This document shows, in pieces, positions 1 through 9,027 of a DNA stretch of 64,000 nt (positions are counted from its first letter, which is position 1; each line of letters opens with the position of its first letter). This DNA comes from Lewinellaceae bacterium. GTDB taxonomy: Bacteria; Bacteroidota; Bacteroidia; Chitinophagales; Saprospiraceae. Where the stretch lies: assembly GCA_020636215.1 (NCBI GenBank), contig JACJYG010000004.1:434001-498000 (forward strand). The letters run 5' to 3'. The notes under the pieces are model-generated. The model worked only from the letters and a program-made list of their open reading frames with translations, had not been told where the DNA came from and ran no database searches. The position numbers were made by a program, and so were the translations under genes.

Positions 1-210
1 AATCGTTACCTCGCAATCTTCATCCAGGAACACCGGAAGCGGATTGTTGGGATCGCCGCCATTACAGGCCAGGTCGCATTGAGCAGAAAGGCCATTCAGG
101 GCCAGGACGTTCAACAACAAAAACAGGGCCAGTTGGAACATCCAGTTCAGGGCGCCTTTGGCCGGCGCCAAATTCAGGTTTTCTCTGTAGCTGTTTGTTA
201 AGTGTTTCAT
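1..210 (-). CDS. N-terminus of a secreted surface protein (partial)
   Basis: Only the first 70 residues lie in the window; the gene continues past the left edge. The start is the ATG at 208-210. A charged n-region (residues 1-20) is followed by a hydrophobic stretch (about 24-41) and a Gly-Leu-Ser-Ala-Gln cleavage site, so this is a Sec signal peptide. The first mature residues contain paired cysteines (CDLAC) and then FLDEDCEVTI. That resembles the segment ACNDDINVTLDANCQRLI inside the giant HYR-repeat protein at 9977-16741. I infer a second member of that T9SS surface-protein family, but the repeats and any sorting domain lie outside the window. The signal peptide is clear; the family is an inference from about 20 residues. 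Confidence 0.7.
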   Translation of the reverse strand, partial: MKHLTNSYRENLNLAPAKGALNWMFQLALFLLLNVLALNGLSAQCDLACNGGDPNNPLPVFLDEDCEVTI

Positions 211-232
211 TTCTTGATGTAGTTAAAATGAT

Positions 233-264
233 GAAATATAGTTTTGATTTACAATTGATTACAA
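233..264 (-). promoter_or_regulatory. Putative Bacteroidota promoter of the left-edge gene
   Basis: Read on the minus strand, TTG (262-264) is followed after 21 bases by TATATTTC (240-233), one base off the TAnnTTTG -7 consensus known from Bacteroidetes. The inferred start site would leave a leader of roughly 15 bases before the ATG at 210. Sequence match only. Confidence 0.4.
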
Positions 265-505
265 CTTTAGGCTTCGGGCTGGGCATAGCATTTCCAGCCG
301 ACAGCATGGCCTATTAAGCCGGTAGCGGCAACCCAATTGGGGCAGCAGAAAAAGGGGGGAAGAAAATTGTTCCGGCGCCTTGGGCCGCCTGGCCGGCCCG
401 CATAAGGGTAACGGCCAAGCAGCAATCCCTTGCCGATTGAATGGAAAGCCGAAGCTTCCTGATGATATTAAGTGAAAGTTTCACAGCCGACAGGCTGCTA
501 AATGG

Positions 506-551
506 GTAGGCATACCCGGCTAAGCCGGATGTTTTCTCATAGTATGCCTAC
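506..551. repeat. Compound palindrome (hairpin within hairpin)
   Basis: GTAGGCATA (506-514) and TATGCCTAC (543-551) form a perfect 9-bp inverted repeat. Between them lies a second palindrome, CCGGCTAAGCCGG (516-528). There is no T-run typical of a terminator and no neighbouring gene; role unknown. Confidence 0.5.
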
Positions 552-799
552 ATTTTATTCCTTTACTGTTCGATCCAGAATTAGAGCGCAGGCCATCTCA
601 GAAGTATCCTCCTCTCCCGGCCTTATTTCTTCTTTGGATCTTTACTGCTTACTTTATTATAATAAAATATCGTGCCAATTTTTTTCCAGCACTAATTGCC
701 GGAACAGAACTTTCTCTTTTTTCAAACACCTGTTTTCAGACACGGACATTTTACTATATGCTAAAAGCGTGCCAAAAGTGAAAGCTTACTGAATGGTTG

Positions 800-839
800 A
801 ATGGTTGACCGTCTCTAATGAGCCGGTTAAAAATGGTTG
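800..839 (+). repeat. Dispersed repeat family A, copy 1
   Basis: These 40 bases match 19911-19950 with three transitions; the shared core includes GAGCCGGTTAAAAATGG. A second match, CTGTTCRAAGC, follows at 874-884 in this copy and at 19980-19990 in the other, so the element may be about 80 bp with a variable middle. This copy is preceded by two tandem TTGAATGG-like octamers. Confidence 0.65.
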
Positions 840-1002
840 GGAAACTGGGGGAGTAGAGCAGTGAAGGAGTAGTCTGTTCAAAGCCCGGATCGCAGAGACG
901 TGGCGCGGACGGGCCCACTTCCCATCCCGGCCTCCTTCGTCGGTGCGGGACTTCGCCCGCCAAAGCGGCTTCGGCCCGCGGCGGCGGGACTCCCTCCGGC
1001 CG

Positions 1003-1035
1003 CTTCCGACTTCCGACTTCCGACTTCCGACTTCG
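1003..1035. repeat. 7-bp tandem repeat (CTTCCGA)n
   Basis: Four full copies and one partial copy of CTTCCGA, in a gene-free GC-rich stretch. Simple satellite-like repeat; no coding role visible. Confidence 0.8.
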
Positions 1036-1047
1036 AAACGGTGTAAC

Positions 1048-1082
1048 AAAAAAAAGCCCCCCTCCTCAATGAGGAGAGAGGC
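1048..1082 (-). terminator. Strong intrinsic terminator without an upstream gene
   Basis: On the minus strand a 12-bp stem (1082-1071 with 1067-1056, including G-U pairs) closes a 3-base loop and is followed by eight T residues (1055-1048). No gene lies upstream on this strand. The adjoining 20 bases, 1076-1095, recur exactly at 1990-2009 next to the porP terminator, so this may be a duplicated terminator or the end of an unannotated transcript. Confidence 0.6.
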
Positions 1083-1474
1083 CATCCCAAAAACCGATTT
1101 AAGTATACACTTGAAAACGGTTCTTGTGAATCACATACAATCCAATCGCCTTAGATTTTATAGATAATAGTATCCGATTCTAATGAGGCGCCGTTTACGA
1201 GGGGGGGAGAATATCCGGCTATTTCGTTCTCACCCTTTTTTACGGAGCCAGCCAGGAAAGGTTGCATTTTGGGAAAGCAGATCGCATTAAAAAATGCAGC
1301 TCTTTTAGACGATACTTTTGTAGCCTTTGTCAAAAGCCTGGCTCCCCTCCTGCCCTTAGACAGAAAGGGAAACCAGGCGTATACATGTAACTACATCAAA
1401 GTACCGTTAAACCTGCCCCGATCTCACTCCGCCCGTAAGCGGCTGAAAACGCGGTAGGTAATCTGCATGTGGAA

Positions 1475-1482
1475 CAAAGGTA
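1475..1482 (-). promoter_or_regulatory. Promoter-like -7 box pointing into the gap
   Basis: The minus strand reads TACCTTTG, an exact TAnnTTTG match. No good TTG lies 19-21 bases upstream. If active, it would drive a transcript of about 420 bases toward the terminator at 1048-1082. Weak evidence alone. Confidence 0.25.
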
Positions 1483-1765
1483 AGTCCTGAGGAAAGCAGT
1501 GCTATAGAGTAGCTATTGTTACTACCGAAAAAGCAGGCAGAACCCCGTAGGCGCTCTGCCCGCTTGACGGTTCATGACGGAGGCGGCAGGTTTTTCCGCC
1601 CTTCTTTCCAGACTTCTCATAGTAAATTTGTTTGTCTTGGCCAGTTACCGGGCTGCACCCTGTCAATGGCCTTTCTTCTGTTGTTGTGTTTTCTCTTAAT
1701 CCTATAACCCAAATACCGTGCCAATCTGCCGGCCTTATAAAAATAGCTCTATTTCTATCTGGTTT

Positions 1766-1953
1766 GTAACTATTCAACATCATTGTAATTTGGCCCCTGA
1801 AGCAAAATTTTGTAGGCTTTTTCGTGTCTGTATCCTTTCTCACCTGCCTGCCCGCGAGGGCGTGGCCGAGCAGGCAGGTTTCCCTTGAAAGGGGAAGGGC
1901 GGATTACAAAATTTTGCTTCAGAAGTATTTTAGGCCGAATGCTGAATAGTTAC
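1766..1953. repeat. 188-bp inverted-repeat element, MITE/REP-like
   Basis: Two 49-base arms (1766-1814 and 1905-1953) are inverted copies. Their outer 11 bases (GTAACTATTCA) and inner 18 bases (CTGAAGCAAAATTTTGTA) match perfectly, while the 20 bases between have diverged. The 90-base loop has its own perfect 10-bp inverted repeat, ACCTGCCTGC (1842-1851) with 1870-1879. No reading frame for a transposase is present and I see no clear target-site duplication. Confidence 0.6.
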
Positions 1954-1963
1954 TATATGGCTA

Positions 1964-1995
1964 TAAAAAAACCTCCCCCTGCAAACAGGGAGAGG
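1964..1995 (-). terminator. Intrinsic terminator downstream of porP/sprF
   Basis: On the minus strand a 10-bp stem with one mismatch (CCTCTCCCTG against CAGGGGGAGG, about 1995-1972) is followed by a run of seven T residues (1971-1965). It lies about 115 bases past the stop of the PorP/SprF gene and fits the end of that operon. Confidence 0.6.
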
Positions 1996-2040
1996 CCATC
2001 CCAAAAACCAATTATAAAAGGACATCTAAATCTTGTTGGT

Positions 2041-2077
2041 GGCTGATGGCCGTCCAAACGACTATCAACCATCAGCC
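2041..2077. repeat. Hairpin just past porP/sprF
   Basis: GGCTGATGG (2041-2049) pairs with CCATCAGCC (2069-2077) around a 19-base loop. On the plus strand five T residues follow. It sits 35 bases beyond the PorP/SprF stop codon and may help define the 3' end of that message. Confidence 0.4.
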
Positions 2078-2111
2078 TTTTTCCGGCTGACAGAGACGGA
2101 ATCAACTAATC

Positions 2112-3032
2112 TCAATACCGCTTTCCGCCGGGTTGCTTATTGGCGCCACGAGCAAAACTCATCGCTACGGTCACTTCGTGAGAGCCGTCGTTGTAGCGTT
2201 GGAAGTTCTGGAAAAACAGGTCATAGGAGTAATACAATTCGAAGTTGGACAATTTGGTGCCCAGCAGGATACCCAGCGCACCCAGTGAACGGTACGACAG
2301 GCCAGCTGTCAGCGATTCATCCAGGAAACTCGCCTTCATGTTGATCTCCACCTGAGATGGCACATCCTTAACGTTGCGGATCAGGACGGAAGGCTCCAAA
2401 ACGAAGTTGAGATCATCTACATACAGTTTGTGGCTGACGAAAAAGAGGTAATATTTGAGGATAGATTCATTTGCATTCGACACATTGGACAAGCGGGAGC
2501 GCACCAGATTGGTAAAAGAGAGCCCCACCTTGGTATTTTCATTAAAAGAGCTGAATACCCCGATGGAAGCGTCAAAAACGCCGCGGCCATCAATGAAATC
2601 TTCCACCACCTGGTCTCCTTCCTGGAAGAAAACACCGCTGATGACATCGTTATCCAACCGCACCTGTTGGTACTCCGTGGCAAAACCGGCCGACAGTTTG
2701 ATCATTTCGCTGACCTTAAAACGAAAGGCATAGTTCAGATGCGCCCGGGTACGATTCATCTGTGCCGCCGTTTCGGTTAGGATTCCCACACCAAGGCCAA
2801 AATTATTCCCGAGCGGGCCGTTGTACTGCGCCGAATAGGTCTTCGGGGCATCCACAAAGCCCGTCCATTGCGCACGGGCATTAAGTTGCAGCTGATGGAC
2901 ATCCGAAAAGCCGGCGGCCGCCGGGTTGATCAGGACAGGCGTAATGATATAATGGGAGAAAATGGCTTCATCCTGGGCGGATACCAGCTGACAGCTAGCA
3001 AAGAAAGCTAAGAGTAAAAGTATTTTTTTCAT
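2112..3032 (-). CDS. PorP/SprF family type IX secretion membrane protein
   Basis: 306 residues with a clean signal peptide (MKKILLLLAFFASC..., cleavage after VSAQ at about 19) and a beta-rich outer-membrane body. The mature start, AIFSHYIITPVLINPAAAG, is the hallmark of the PorP/SprF family, and the length is usual. In gliding Bacteroidetes, SprF-type proteins are needed to export or anchor partner adhesins such as SprB that carry a CHU_C (type B) sorting domain. The gene lies 85 bases downstream of just such a protein (3118-8982), on the same strand and probably in the same operon, so I infer that it serves that cargo. Which PorP/SprF paralogue it is cannot be told from the sequence. Confidence 0.92.
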   Translation of the reverse strand: MKKILLLLAFFASCQLVSAQDEAIFSHYIITPVLINPAAAGFSDVHQLQLNARAQWTGFVDAPKTYSAQYNGPLGNNFGLGVGILTETAAQMNRTRAHLNYAFRFKVSEMIKLSAGFATEYQQVRLDNDVISGVFFQEGDQVVEDFIDGRGVFDASIGVFSSFNENTKVGLSFTNLVRSRLSNVSNANESILKYYLFFVSHKLYVDDLNFVLEPSVLIRNVKDVPSQVEINMKASFLDESLTAGLSYRSLGALGILLGTKLSNFELYYSYDLFFQNFQRYNDGSHEVTVAMSFARGANKQPGGKRY

Positions 3033-3076
3033 CGTCGAAATCGGTTACTGGATTTGGGAATTATGGTTTATGGAGG

Positions 3077-3106
3077 GCCGGCGCCGCAGGTAGGGCGGGC
3101 GCCGGC
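3077..3106. repeat. GC-rich hairpin between giant gene and porP/sprF
   Basis: GCCGGCGCC (3077-3085) and GGCGCCGGC (3098-3106) form a perfect 9-bp stem with a 12-base loop. There is no T-run on the minus strand, so it is more likely an RNA-stability or processing element between the two operon genes than a terminator. Confidence 0.45.
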
Positions 3107-3117
3107 ACAGCTTGCTA

Positions 3118-6100
3118 TTAGTTGTCAGATCGTAAGATGGTCATCGACCCTTGTTGCTGGATCAGGTTACCATCCGGGTCCGTATATTCCAGGATGTAGT
3201 AGTATGGCCCTTCCGGTAGCGGCTTGCCATCGGGAGTGGTGCCTTCCCAGGTGTTGTCGTAATTGTCCGTTTCGAACACCAACTGTCCCCAGCGATTATA
3301 GATCTCCAGGTGGTTATTCGGATAATCCCCCACACAGAAGATGATAAACTGGTCGTTGGTGCCATTGCCATCCGGCGTGATCACAACGCGCTCCTCCAAA
3401 CAGGGGAAACGGCGGTCTTGCACCACGGCAGTTGTCAGCTCCGAAAGGCATCGATTGCCATCGGTTACCTGCAGGAAATATTCACCCGGGCAGAGGTTGA
3501 CGACGGAGCTCTCATTGAGCACACCATCTATATTGATCCAGTTGTACGTCAGAGGCGCTGTGCCCCCCTGCACGATTGCCTGAACCGTACCGTTGCAACC
3601 ATCCGTCGCCGGTTCCATTTCGAAAGTGATAGAGATAGGGTCGGGTTCAACTACCGTGAAAGTCGCTTCCGCCAAGCAGTTGTTGGCGTCCATCACGCTT
3701 ACCGAGTAGTCGCCACCCCGGAGTTGGGTGAGGCGGTTATCGAATTCCCCATTGTCCCATTCGTAGTTGTAACCAAAGCCAGGGATGCCACCAGTGGTCG
3801 AAACCTGAATACTGCCATCCTCGCCACCATGGCAAGTGATGTCCTTGACGTTCCCTGTAACTACCATTGGAGCCGGTGACTCCAGGGTCACTTCTCCCGA
3901 AAGCAAACAGCCATTGACGTCGGATACCTGAAGTTGGTAGGTTCCTGCGGCAGCACCTGTCAGTACAGCACCGGAACCGACCAGCATATTGTCACTGGCC
4001 CGGATCCACTCATAAAGGTACCCGCTGCTACCGGAAGCTGTTGCGCGGACTTGTCCGTCGGCGGAATTGAAACAACTCACATCAAAGCCGTTATAGTTGG
4101 ATTCGATGGCCATCGTAACCGCCAGTTCTGAGGTTGCTTCAATCGTGATCTGTTGGGTCCATACGTTTCCGGAAGGTTCCGATACCATCGCGGTGTAAAC
4201 ACCCGGCGCCAGGTTGGCCGGGTCTTCGACCTGCGATACCGTATTGCCGTTCTCGTCCATCCACAGATAAGTGTACCCCGGATCGCCACCCGAAACAGTT
4301 AAATCAACCGCACCATCGGCGTCTTCCGGGCAAGCTGTACCCGTTACGGACGCGATCTGTACATCGAAAATACTGATGAAAATGGAATCTTCCATTGTGA
4401 TTTCGCAGCCGTTGGCGTCGGTGATAGTAGCCTGATAATAGTTATCTCCACACAGGTTATTTACCGTCATGCCAGTTCCGCCGCCATTACTCCAATTGAC
4501 GGTGTAACCCGCCGTGCCGCCACTGACCGTCAGTTGCACCTTGCCGTTACACTGGCCAAAAGCAGCGTGCTGGTAATCCGCAAAGCTCGCCGTCAGAATA
4601 GCCGGACTGGAAATCGTAACGCCTGGCACAGATTGGGTCGCACCGAGCAGATCTGTTATCATTACAGTATAAGTACCGGCTGGTAGGTTGTTCACCGTAT
4701 AGGTGCTATTCATCGTCGAGGCCGTCGTCAGAACAGCGCCTCCCTGATCTGTAAGCTGAATGGTATAGAGCGGCAGCCCTCCATTGATGTTTATGCTAAT
4801 GGCGCCGTCTTCGGTATCCCAGCATTGGGTATTCGTAGCCGATACAGCCGGTTCCAGCAGTGGATTGGCGAAAAACACATTGAAACAAGTGTCCTTTGTA
4901 CAGCCTCGCTGGTCGGTGATCGTCACACAATAAATATCTACACATAGGTTGGATATCGAAGCACTCGTCTGGCCCGAATCCCAGGCGTAGGTTAATGCCC
5001 CTGTTCCACCTGTGGCGTTCAGCGCGATGGAGCCGTTACAGTTTCCAGCGCTGCCCATTACTGGTATAAGGCTGGGAGCCAGTACGATTTCCGGTGATTC
5101 CTCTACTTCAAAGTCTACCGTAATTTGCTCGTTGTTGCTATCCGTTACGGTCAGGAAGTAAATACCTCCGGATAGGTTGTTGACCATTGTGGTGTTAATG
5201 GCGCCGGTGCTCCAGGCTGGAGAATAAGGCGGGGCGCCACCAGTGATGGTTACATTGATGGAACCATTTGACTCTCCGAAACATACATCGGAAACATCCG
5301 CATTAGCAATGCGCAGCGGCCGGATCACCATAGCACAGGCCGTGCGCGCGCAGCCGAAGCCGTCCGTTACCGTTACGCAGTATTGACCCGGGGCGCTCAG
5401 GTTGAATATGTCCTGAGTAGCAGCTACAAAGTTATTGGGGCCTGACCACTGATAGATATAAGGCCCCTGGCCTCCATTGACCGTGACATCTACCGAGCCG
5501 TCGTTCGTGTTCATGATCGGGGCCGGAGTAATGGATTGGATCGCAAGAGTAGTAGAGGGTCCACTGACGGTAAAGCTCTGAGAACGGGAACAGCCGCCAT
5601 CATCGTATACCGTGACGGTATAAGTGCCGGGCGCCAGGCCGGAAGGAGAAGACCCCGACAGGCTGCTCGGTGTCCATACATAAGTTGCGCCACCCTGTGC
5701 ACCGGTCACAGTCAGCGTTATAGAACCCGTGTTTTCCCCGAAGCAGGCTACGTTGTTAACTGCGCCGGCAATGTTGATAGGCGAACCCGTGCCGGCCGGA
5801 ACACTAGCCGTCTGGGTTTGGGTACACCCTCTCGTGTCTGTAACCGTTACGGTATAAGAGCCGGCAGTCAGGCCAGTGGGGTTCGGAACCGAAGGCACAC
5901 CGCCCGTCCAGGCGTAAGTGTAACCCGGTGTACCGCCGGTCACATTCAACGAAATCGTTCCGTCGGACCCTCCATTACAGGACGGCGCCGTTGGCGTCGC
6001 TGTAACGGCAATCGCTGCCGTCGGCTGGGTCACGTTATAAGAAGCGGTGGAAGTCAGCGAAGAGCCCTGATCGGTCACCGTCAGGTTGTACGTCCCAGCC

Positions 6101-8982
6101 CTGAGGTTATTTATGGGAGAACCCATAGCAGTAAAACCACTGGGGCCGGTCCAGGAATAAATGAAAGGCCCACCCGTTCCGCCACTGGCTGTAACGGTGA
6201 TCGAACCAGTCATCTGGCCAAAGCAGTTGACATTCGTGATCGCCGGCTGGCCGATGGCCGGAGGCTGGATCGCTGATATCTGTATGGTTCCTTCTTCTCC
6301 GTTGAAGGGAATGATTTCCTGATTGCTATCCGATATCTCAATCGGAGTAATGGCGCTCGAAAAAGTAATATCGGAAGTCTGTCCATCCTGGCCGATGGCG
6401 GTGAAGCATATTTCAAAAAGAACATCGCCGTTTTGCAGGTTAATGCCCTCCAGCGACTGATTGAAATAGCTCATCGTAACGAAACCAGGAGAGGGGTTGC
6501 CAAAGTTGCTGGCAACTGAAAACAGCGGCAGGTTGGTGTTTAGATTCGTCACCTGCTGAAACTGCAGCTGGCTGGTGTTGTAATTGATGGTGAAGGCAAT
6601 ACCCACCACATCGACGTAATTCAATACCGTCACCGGTACGCAGAATTGTTCTCCGGGTTCGACCACCTTATCCTGAATGGTCAGCAGGAAGCCATCGAAA
6701 GCCGGGTTGATGCAAACCGTCCCCGGGTTGCCCTCGAAGGTGAGCGCTTCCTGGTTGCTGTTCAGAAATTCTATAGGGGTGGGGCTGCTGGCAAAAACGA
6801 CATCCGAACAAGTACCATCTGTGCCAATAGGGTTAAAGCAAATATCAAAAAGCAAGGCGTCATTAGGCAATGTAACACCCGATGTGCCATCCCAACTCAC
6901 TGTGATGACGCCAGGCTGTGTGCCGGAAGCCGGGGTGCCAAAAGACCCCCCGATCGTGAACCCTGGCAGGTTGCCATTGAGGTTGGTCACACTCTGGAAC
7001 TCCAGCTGTGTTTCATCATATTCAATGGTGAACGACATGTTCTGAACGTTCAGGAAGTTGGTCACCCGCACCGGCAGGCAGAAGGCCTGGCCAAGGTCGA
7101 CCGTGACGCCGCCAATGGCCAGGCTAATCTGGTTGGGGTCCACATTACCTACACAGATCGTTCCCGTTTGGCTATTGAAAGGAATAATGTCCTGGTTGCT
7201 GTCCGATATCTCGATCTGAGTGATATCACTGGAAAAGGTGATATCGGAACAAGTGCCATCCAGGCCAAGAGACTGGAAGCACAACTCGAACAAGACCGAG
7301 CCATTGGGCAGGTCAATACCTTCCAGGCTCTGATTGAAGTAGTTAACCGTAACGAACCCCGGCGACAGGCCCGAGTTCGGAGTCCCAAAATTCGCACCAA
7401 CCGCAAATAGCGGCAGGTTGGGGTTCAGGTTCTGAACCGAGACAAATTGCATCTGCGTAGCATTATAGTTCATGGTGAATGCCATGCCCACTACGTCCGT
7501 GAAATTTTCGGTGGTTACCTGAACACAGAACTGTTCATTGACCGCAACGTTCTGGTCTTCCACCGTCAGGCGAAAGCCATCGAAGGTGCCATTGGTAGTG
7601 ATCGTGCCCGGTTCGCTATTGAAAGGGATTATATCCTGGTTGCTATCAGAGATCTCAATAGCAGTAATATCACTGGAGAAGTAAATATCTGAAGTTGCCC
7701 CCCCGCCTCCGGTCGCGACAAAACAGAGTTCGAAAAGCACCGCTCCATTCGGCAGCGTAATGCCCTCCAGGCTCTGGTTGAAGTAATTGACTGTAATAAA
7801 ACCCGGTGACAGGCCCGAGTTCGGAGTCCCGAAATTCGCACCGAGTGAAAACAAGGGCAGGTTGGTATTCAGGTTTTGCACTGACTGAAACTGCAGCTTC
7901 GTGGGGTCATAATTTATGGTAAAGGACATACCCACCACATCGGCAAAATTCTCGGCCGTTACAGGTACACAAAAGCTCTGGCCATTGTCTACCGTAGCAT
8001 CTGCAATCGTCAGCAAAAAATCCGTGGTGTTATTCATCGGATTGACGGTCACAGAACCGTTCTGCCCGTTAAAGGTCACATCGGCATTGTCCTTATTCTT
8101 GACGCTGATAGCAAGGGGTGTATTGCTGAAGGTAACCGGGGCGTTCCCTGCCTGAAGCCCGGTAAAGCAAATCTGAAATATGGTCGTTTGGTTGGGTACT
8201 GTCACCCCATTGGGGTTAGTGGTTGACCAGTTCAGTGTGACCTGACCGGGAGTAGTGGTGTTGAAGTTGCTTTGCTGCAACCCACTCAGGTTCAGGCCCT
8301 GTATAGAGGCGAACTGCAACGTGCTGGAATTGAAGTTGATGCTTAGTTGTACGCTCTTGATGTCGGTAAAATCGGATACCTTGACATCCAGGCATACCTG
8401 CTGCCCGACTTGTACAACACCATTGCCAATAGTGAACTGAACGGTAGGCGTTACAGTGCCGCCACCAACTGTGACGGAGGCGTTTTCCGGGTTAAGGTCA
8501 ACATCTACAAAGTTACAGTTCAATACTTCAATGGATGGAACCGGCGGAGCAGCGAAGGACACCATCGATGTCCCCATAGCTTTGGCCCGCAATTTAAAAG
8601 AGAAAGCAATGGTTCCGTCGGGGCGGGTAATGCAGGAGAAACTGGGGTGGAACCAGGAAACGCCCAACTGGCCAGGTGGCACGTTCCCGCCAGGAACACT
8701 GAACGATCCGTTGTTTCCAGCAGTGAGCCCCGGAAAACCGGAAGCCATATCGCTGTTGACATAGGAAATTTCCACAAATTCCAGAACAGCAGGGTTCCAG
8801 TTGATGCCAAACTGGAATGTAATGAGGTCGTTGAAGTCGCTGACTGCTACGTCGAACTCAATTACATCGTTGACCTGTGCATTGGCCGTTTGTGGTGTAA
8901 TGGTGAAGGTAGGCTGTTGGGCCGATAGCTGCCAGACACAGCAGAACAGCCCGATCATCAGGCTTGTAAAAATTTTATCCAT
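3118..8982 (-). CDS. Giant surface protein: six cohesin-like modules, twelve SprB-like repeats, CHU_C sorting domain
   Basis: 1954 residues from the ATG at 8980-8982. An upstream ATG would add 12 residues in front of the signal peptide MDKIFTSLMIGLFCC... (cleavage after LSAQ). Six cohesin-like modules of about 140-150 residues span about 23-905; each opens with a V-x-x-G-Q-x-F-C-x-P-V-type strand and contains an F-x-I-x-Y-x-x-x-x-L-Q-F core. About twelve SprB-like repeats (pattern C-F-G-x-x-x-G-S-I, then G-G-T-x-x-Y-x-Y-x-W) fill about 910-1850. The end (about 1864-1954) is a CHU_C gliding-associated domain with ITPDGNGTND, YNRWG and the final beta strands, a T9SS type B sorting signal. Modules 3 and 4 are nearly identical, a recent duplication. 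It probably acts as a cell-surface adhesin or scaffold exported with the adjacent PorP/SprF protein. Ligands of the cohesin-like modules are unknown. Confidence 0.9.
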   Translation of the reverse strand: MDKIFTSLMIGLFCCVWQLSAQQPTFTITPQTANAQVNDVIEFDVAVSDFNDLITFQFGINWNPAVLEFVEISYVNSDMASGFPGLTAGNNGSFSVPGGNVPPGQLGVSWFHPSFSCITRPDGTIAFSFKLRAKAMGTSMVSFAAPPVPSIEVLNCNFVDVDLNPENASVTVGGGTVTPTVQFTIGNGVVQVGQQVCLDVKVSDFTDIKSVQLSINFNSSTLQFASIQGLNLSGLQQSNFNTTTPGQVTLNWSTTNPNGVTVPNQTTIFQICFTGLQAGNAPVTFSNTPLAISVKNKDNADVTFNGQNGSVTVNPMNNTTDFLLTIADATVDNGQSFCVPVTAENFADVVGMSFTINYDPTKLQFQSVQNLNTNLPLFSLGANFGTPNSGLSPGFITVNYFNQSLEGITLPNGAVLFELCFVATGGGGATSDIYFSSDITAIEISDSNQDIIPFNSEPGTITTNGTFDGFRLTVEDQNVAVNEQFCVQVTTENFTDVVGMAFTMNYNATQMQFVSVQNLNPNLPLFAVGANFGTPNSGLSPGFVTVNYFNQSLEGIDLPNGSVLFELCFQSLGLDGTCSDITFSSDITQIEISDSNQDIIPFNSQTGTICVGNVDPNQISLAIGGVTVDLGQAFCLPVRVTNFLNVQNMSFTIEYDETQLEFQSVTNLNGNLPGFTIGGSFGTPASGTQPGVITVSWDGTSGVTLPNDALLFDICFNPIGTDGTCSDVVFASSPTPIEFLNSNQEALTFEGNPGTVCINPAFDGFLLTIQDKVVEPGEQFCVPVTVLNYVDVVGIAFTINYNTSQLQFQQVTNLNTNLPLFSVASNFGNPSPGFVTMSYFNQSLEGINLQNGDVLFEICFTAIGQDGQTSDITFSSAITPIEISDSNQEIIPFNGEEGTIQISAIQPPAIGQPAITNVNCFGQMTGSITVTASGGTGGPFIYSWTGPSGFTAMGSPINNLRAGTYNLTVTDQGSSLTSTASYNVTQPTAAIAVTATPTAPSCNGGSDGTISLNVTGGTPGYTYAWTGGVPSVPNPTGLTAGSYTVTVTDTRGCTQTQTASVPAGTGSPINIAGAVNNVACFGENTGSITLTVTGAQGGATYVWTPSSLSGSSPSGLAPGTYTVTVYDDGGCSRSQSFTVSGPSTTLAIQSITPAPIMNTNDGSVDVTVNGGQGPYIYQWSGPNNFVAATQDIFNLSAPGQYCVTVTDGFGCARTACAMVIRPLRIANADVSDVCFGESNGSINVTITGGAPPYSPAWSTGAINTTMVNNLSGGIYFLTVTDSNNEQITVDFEVEESPEIVLAPSLIPVMGSAGNCNGSIALNATGGTGALTYAWDSGQTSASISNLCVDIYCVTITDQRGCTKDTCFNVFFANPLLEPAVSATNTQCWDTEDGAISININGGLPLYTIQLTDQGGAVLTTASTMNSTYTVNNLPAGTYTVMITDLLGATQSVPGVTISSPAILTASFADYQHAAFGQCNGKVQLTVSGGTAGYTVNWSNGGGTGMTVNNLCGDNYYQATITDANGCEITMEDSIFISIFDVQIASVTGTACPEDADGAVDLTVSGGDPGYTYLWMDENGNTVSQVEDPANLAPGVYTAMVSEPSGNVWTQQITIEATSELAVTMAIESNYNGFDVSCFNSADGQVRATASGSSGYLYEWIRASDNMLVGSGAVLTGAAAGTYQLQVSDVNGCLLSGEVTLESPAPMVVTGNVKDITCHGGEDGSIQVSTTGGIPGFGYNYEWDNGEFDNRLTQLRGGDYSVSVMDANNCLAEATFTVVEPDPISITFEMEPATDGCNGTVQAIVQGGTAPLTYNWINIDGVLNESSVVNLCPGEYFLQVTDGNRCLSELTTAVVQDRRFPCLEERVVITPDGNGTNDQFIIFCVGDYPNNHLEIYNRWGQLVFETDNYDNTWEGTTPDGKPLPEGPYYYILEYTDPDGNLIQQQGSMTILRSDN

Positions 8983-9027
8983 CGTGTTCGGAATTTGGGA
9001 TGTTAAACGAATGAACAAAGTTCAGCT

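Larger units (their letters stand above)
265..2111. other. 1.9-kb gene-poor, repeat-rich gap
   Basis: No convincing gene is present. Short reading frames on both strands lack recognisable domains, and several run through repeats. The gap holds a compound hairpin (506-551), a dispersed repeat (800-839), a 7-bp tandem repeat (1003-1035), a terminator-like hairpin (1048-1082), a long inverted repeat (1766-1953), the probable porP terminator (1964-1995) and a further hairpin (2041-2077). The part around 890-1000 is very GC-rich and the flanks are AT-rich. It reads as a collection site for small repeats between two surface-protein gene sets. Confidence 0.6.

Noticed and set aside
502..792. 96-codon plus-strand frame in the left gap
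   Set aside because: No family resemblance, it runs through a compound hairpin, and its residue composition is that of AT-rich non-coding DNA.
1502..1843. 113-codon minus-strand frame in the left gap
   Set aside because: It begins within the 1766-1953 inverted repeat and shows no recognisable domain; treated as non-coding.
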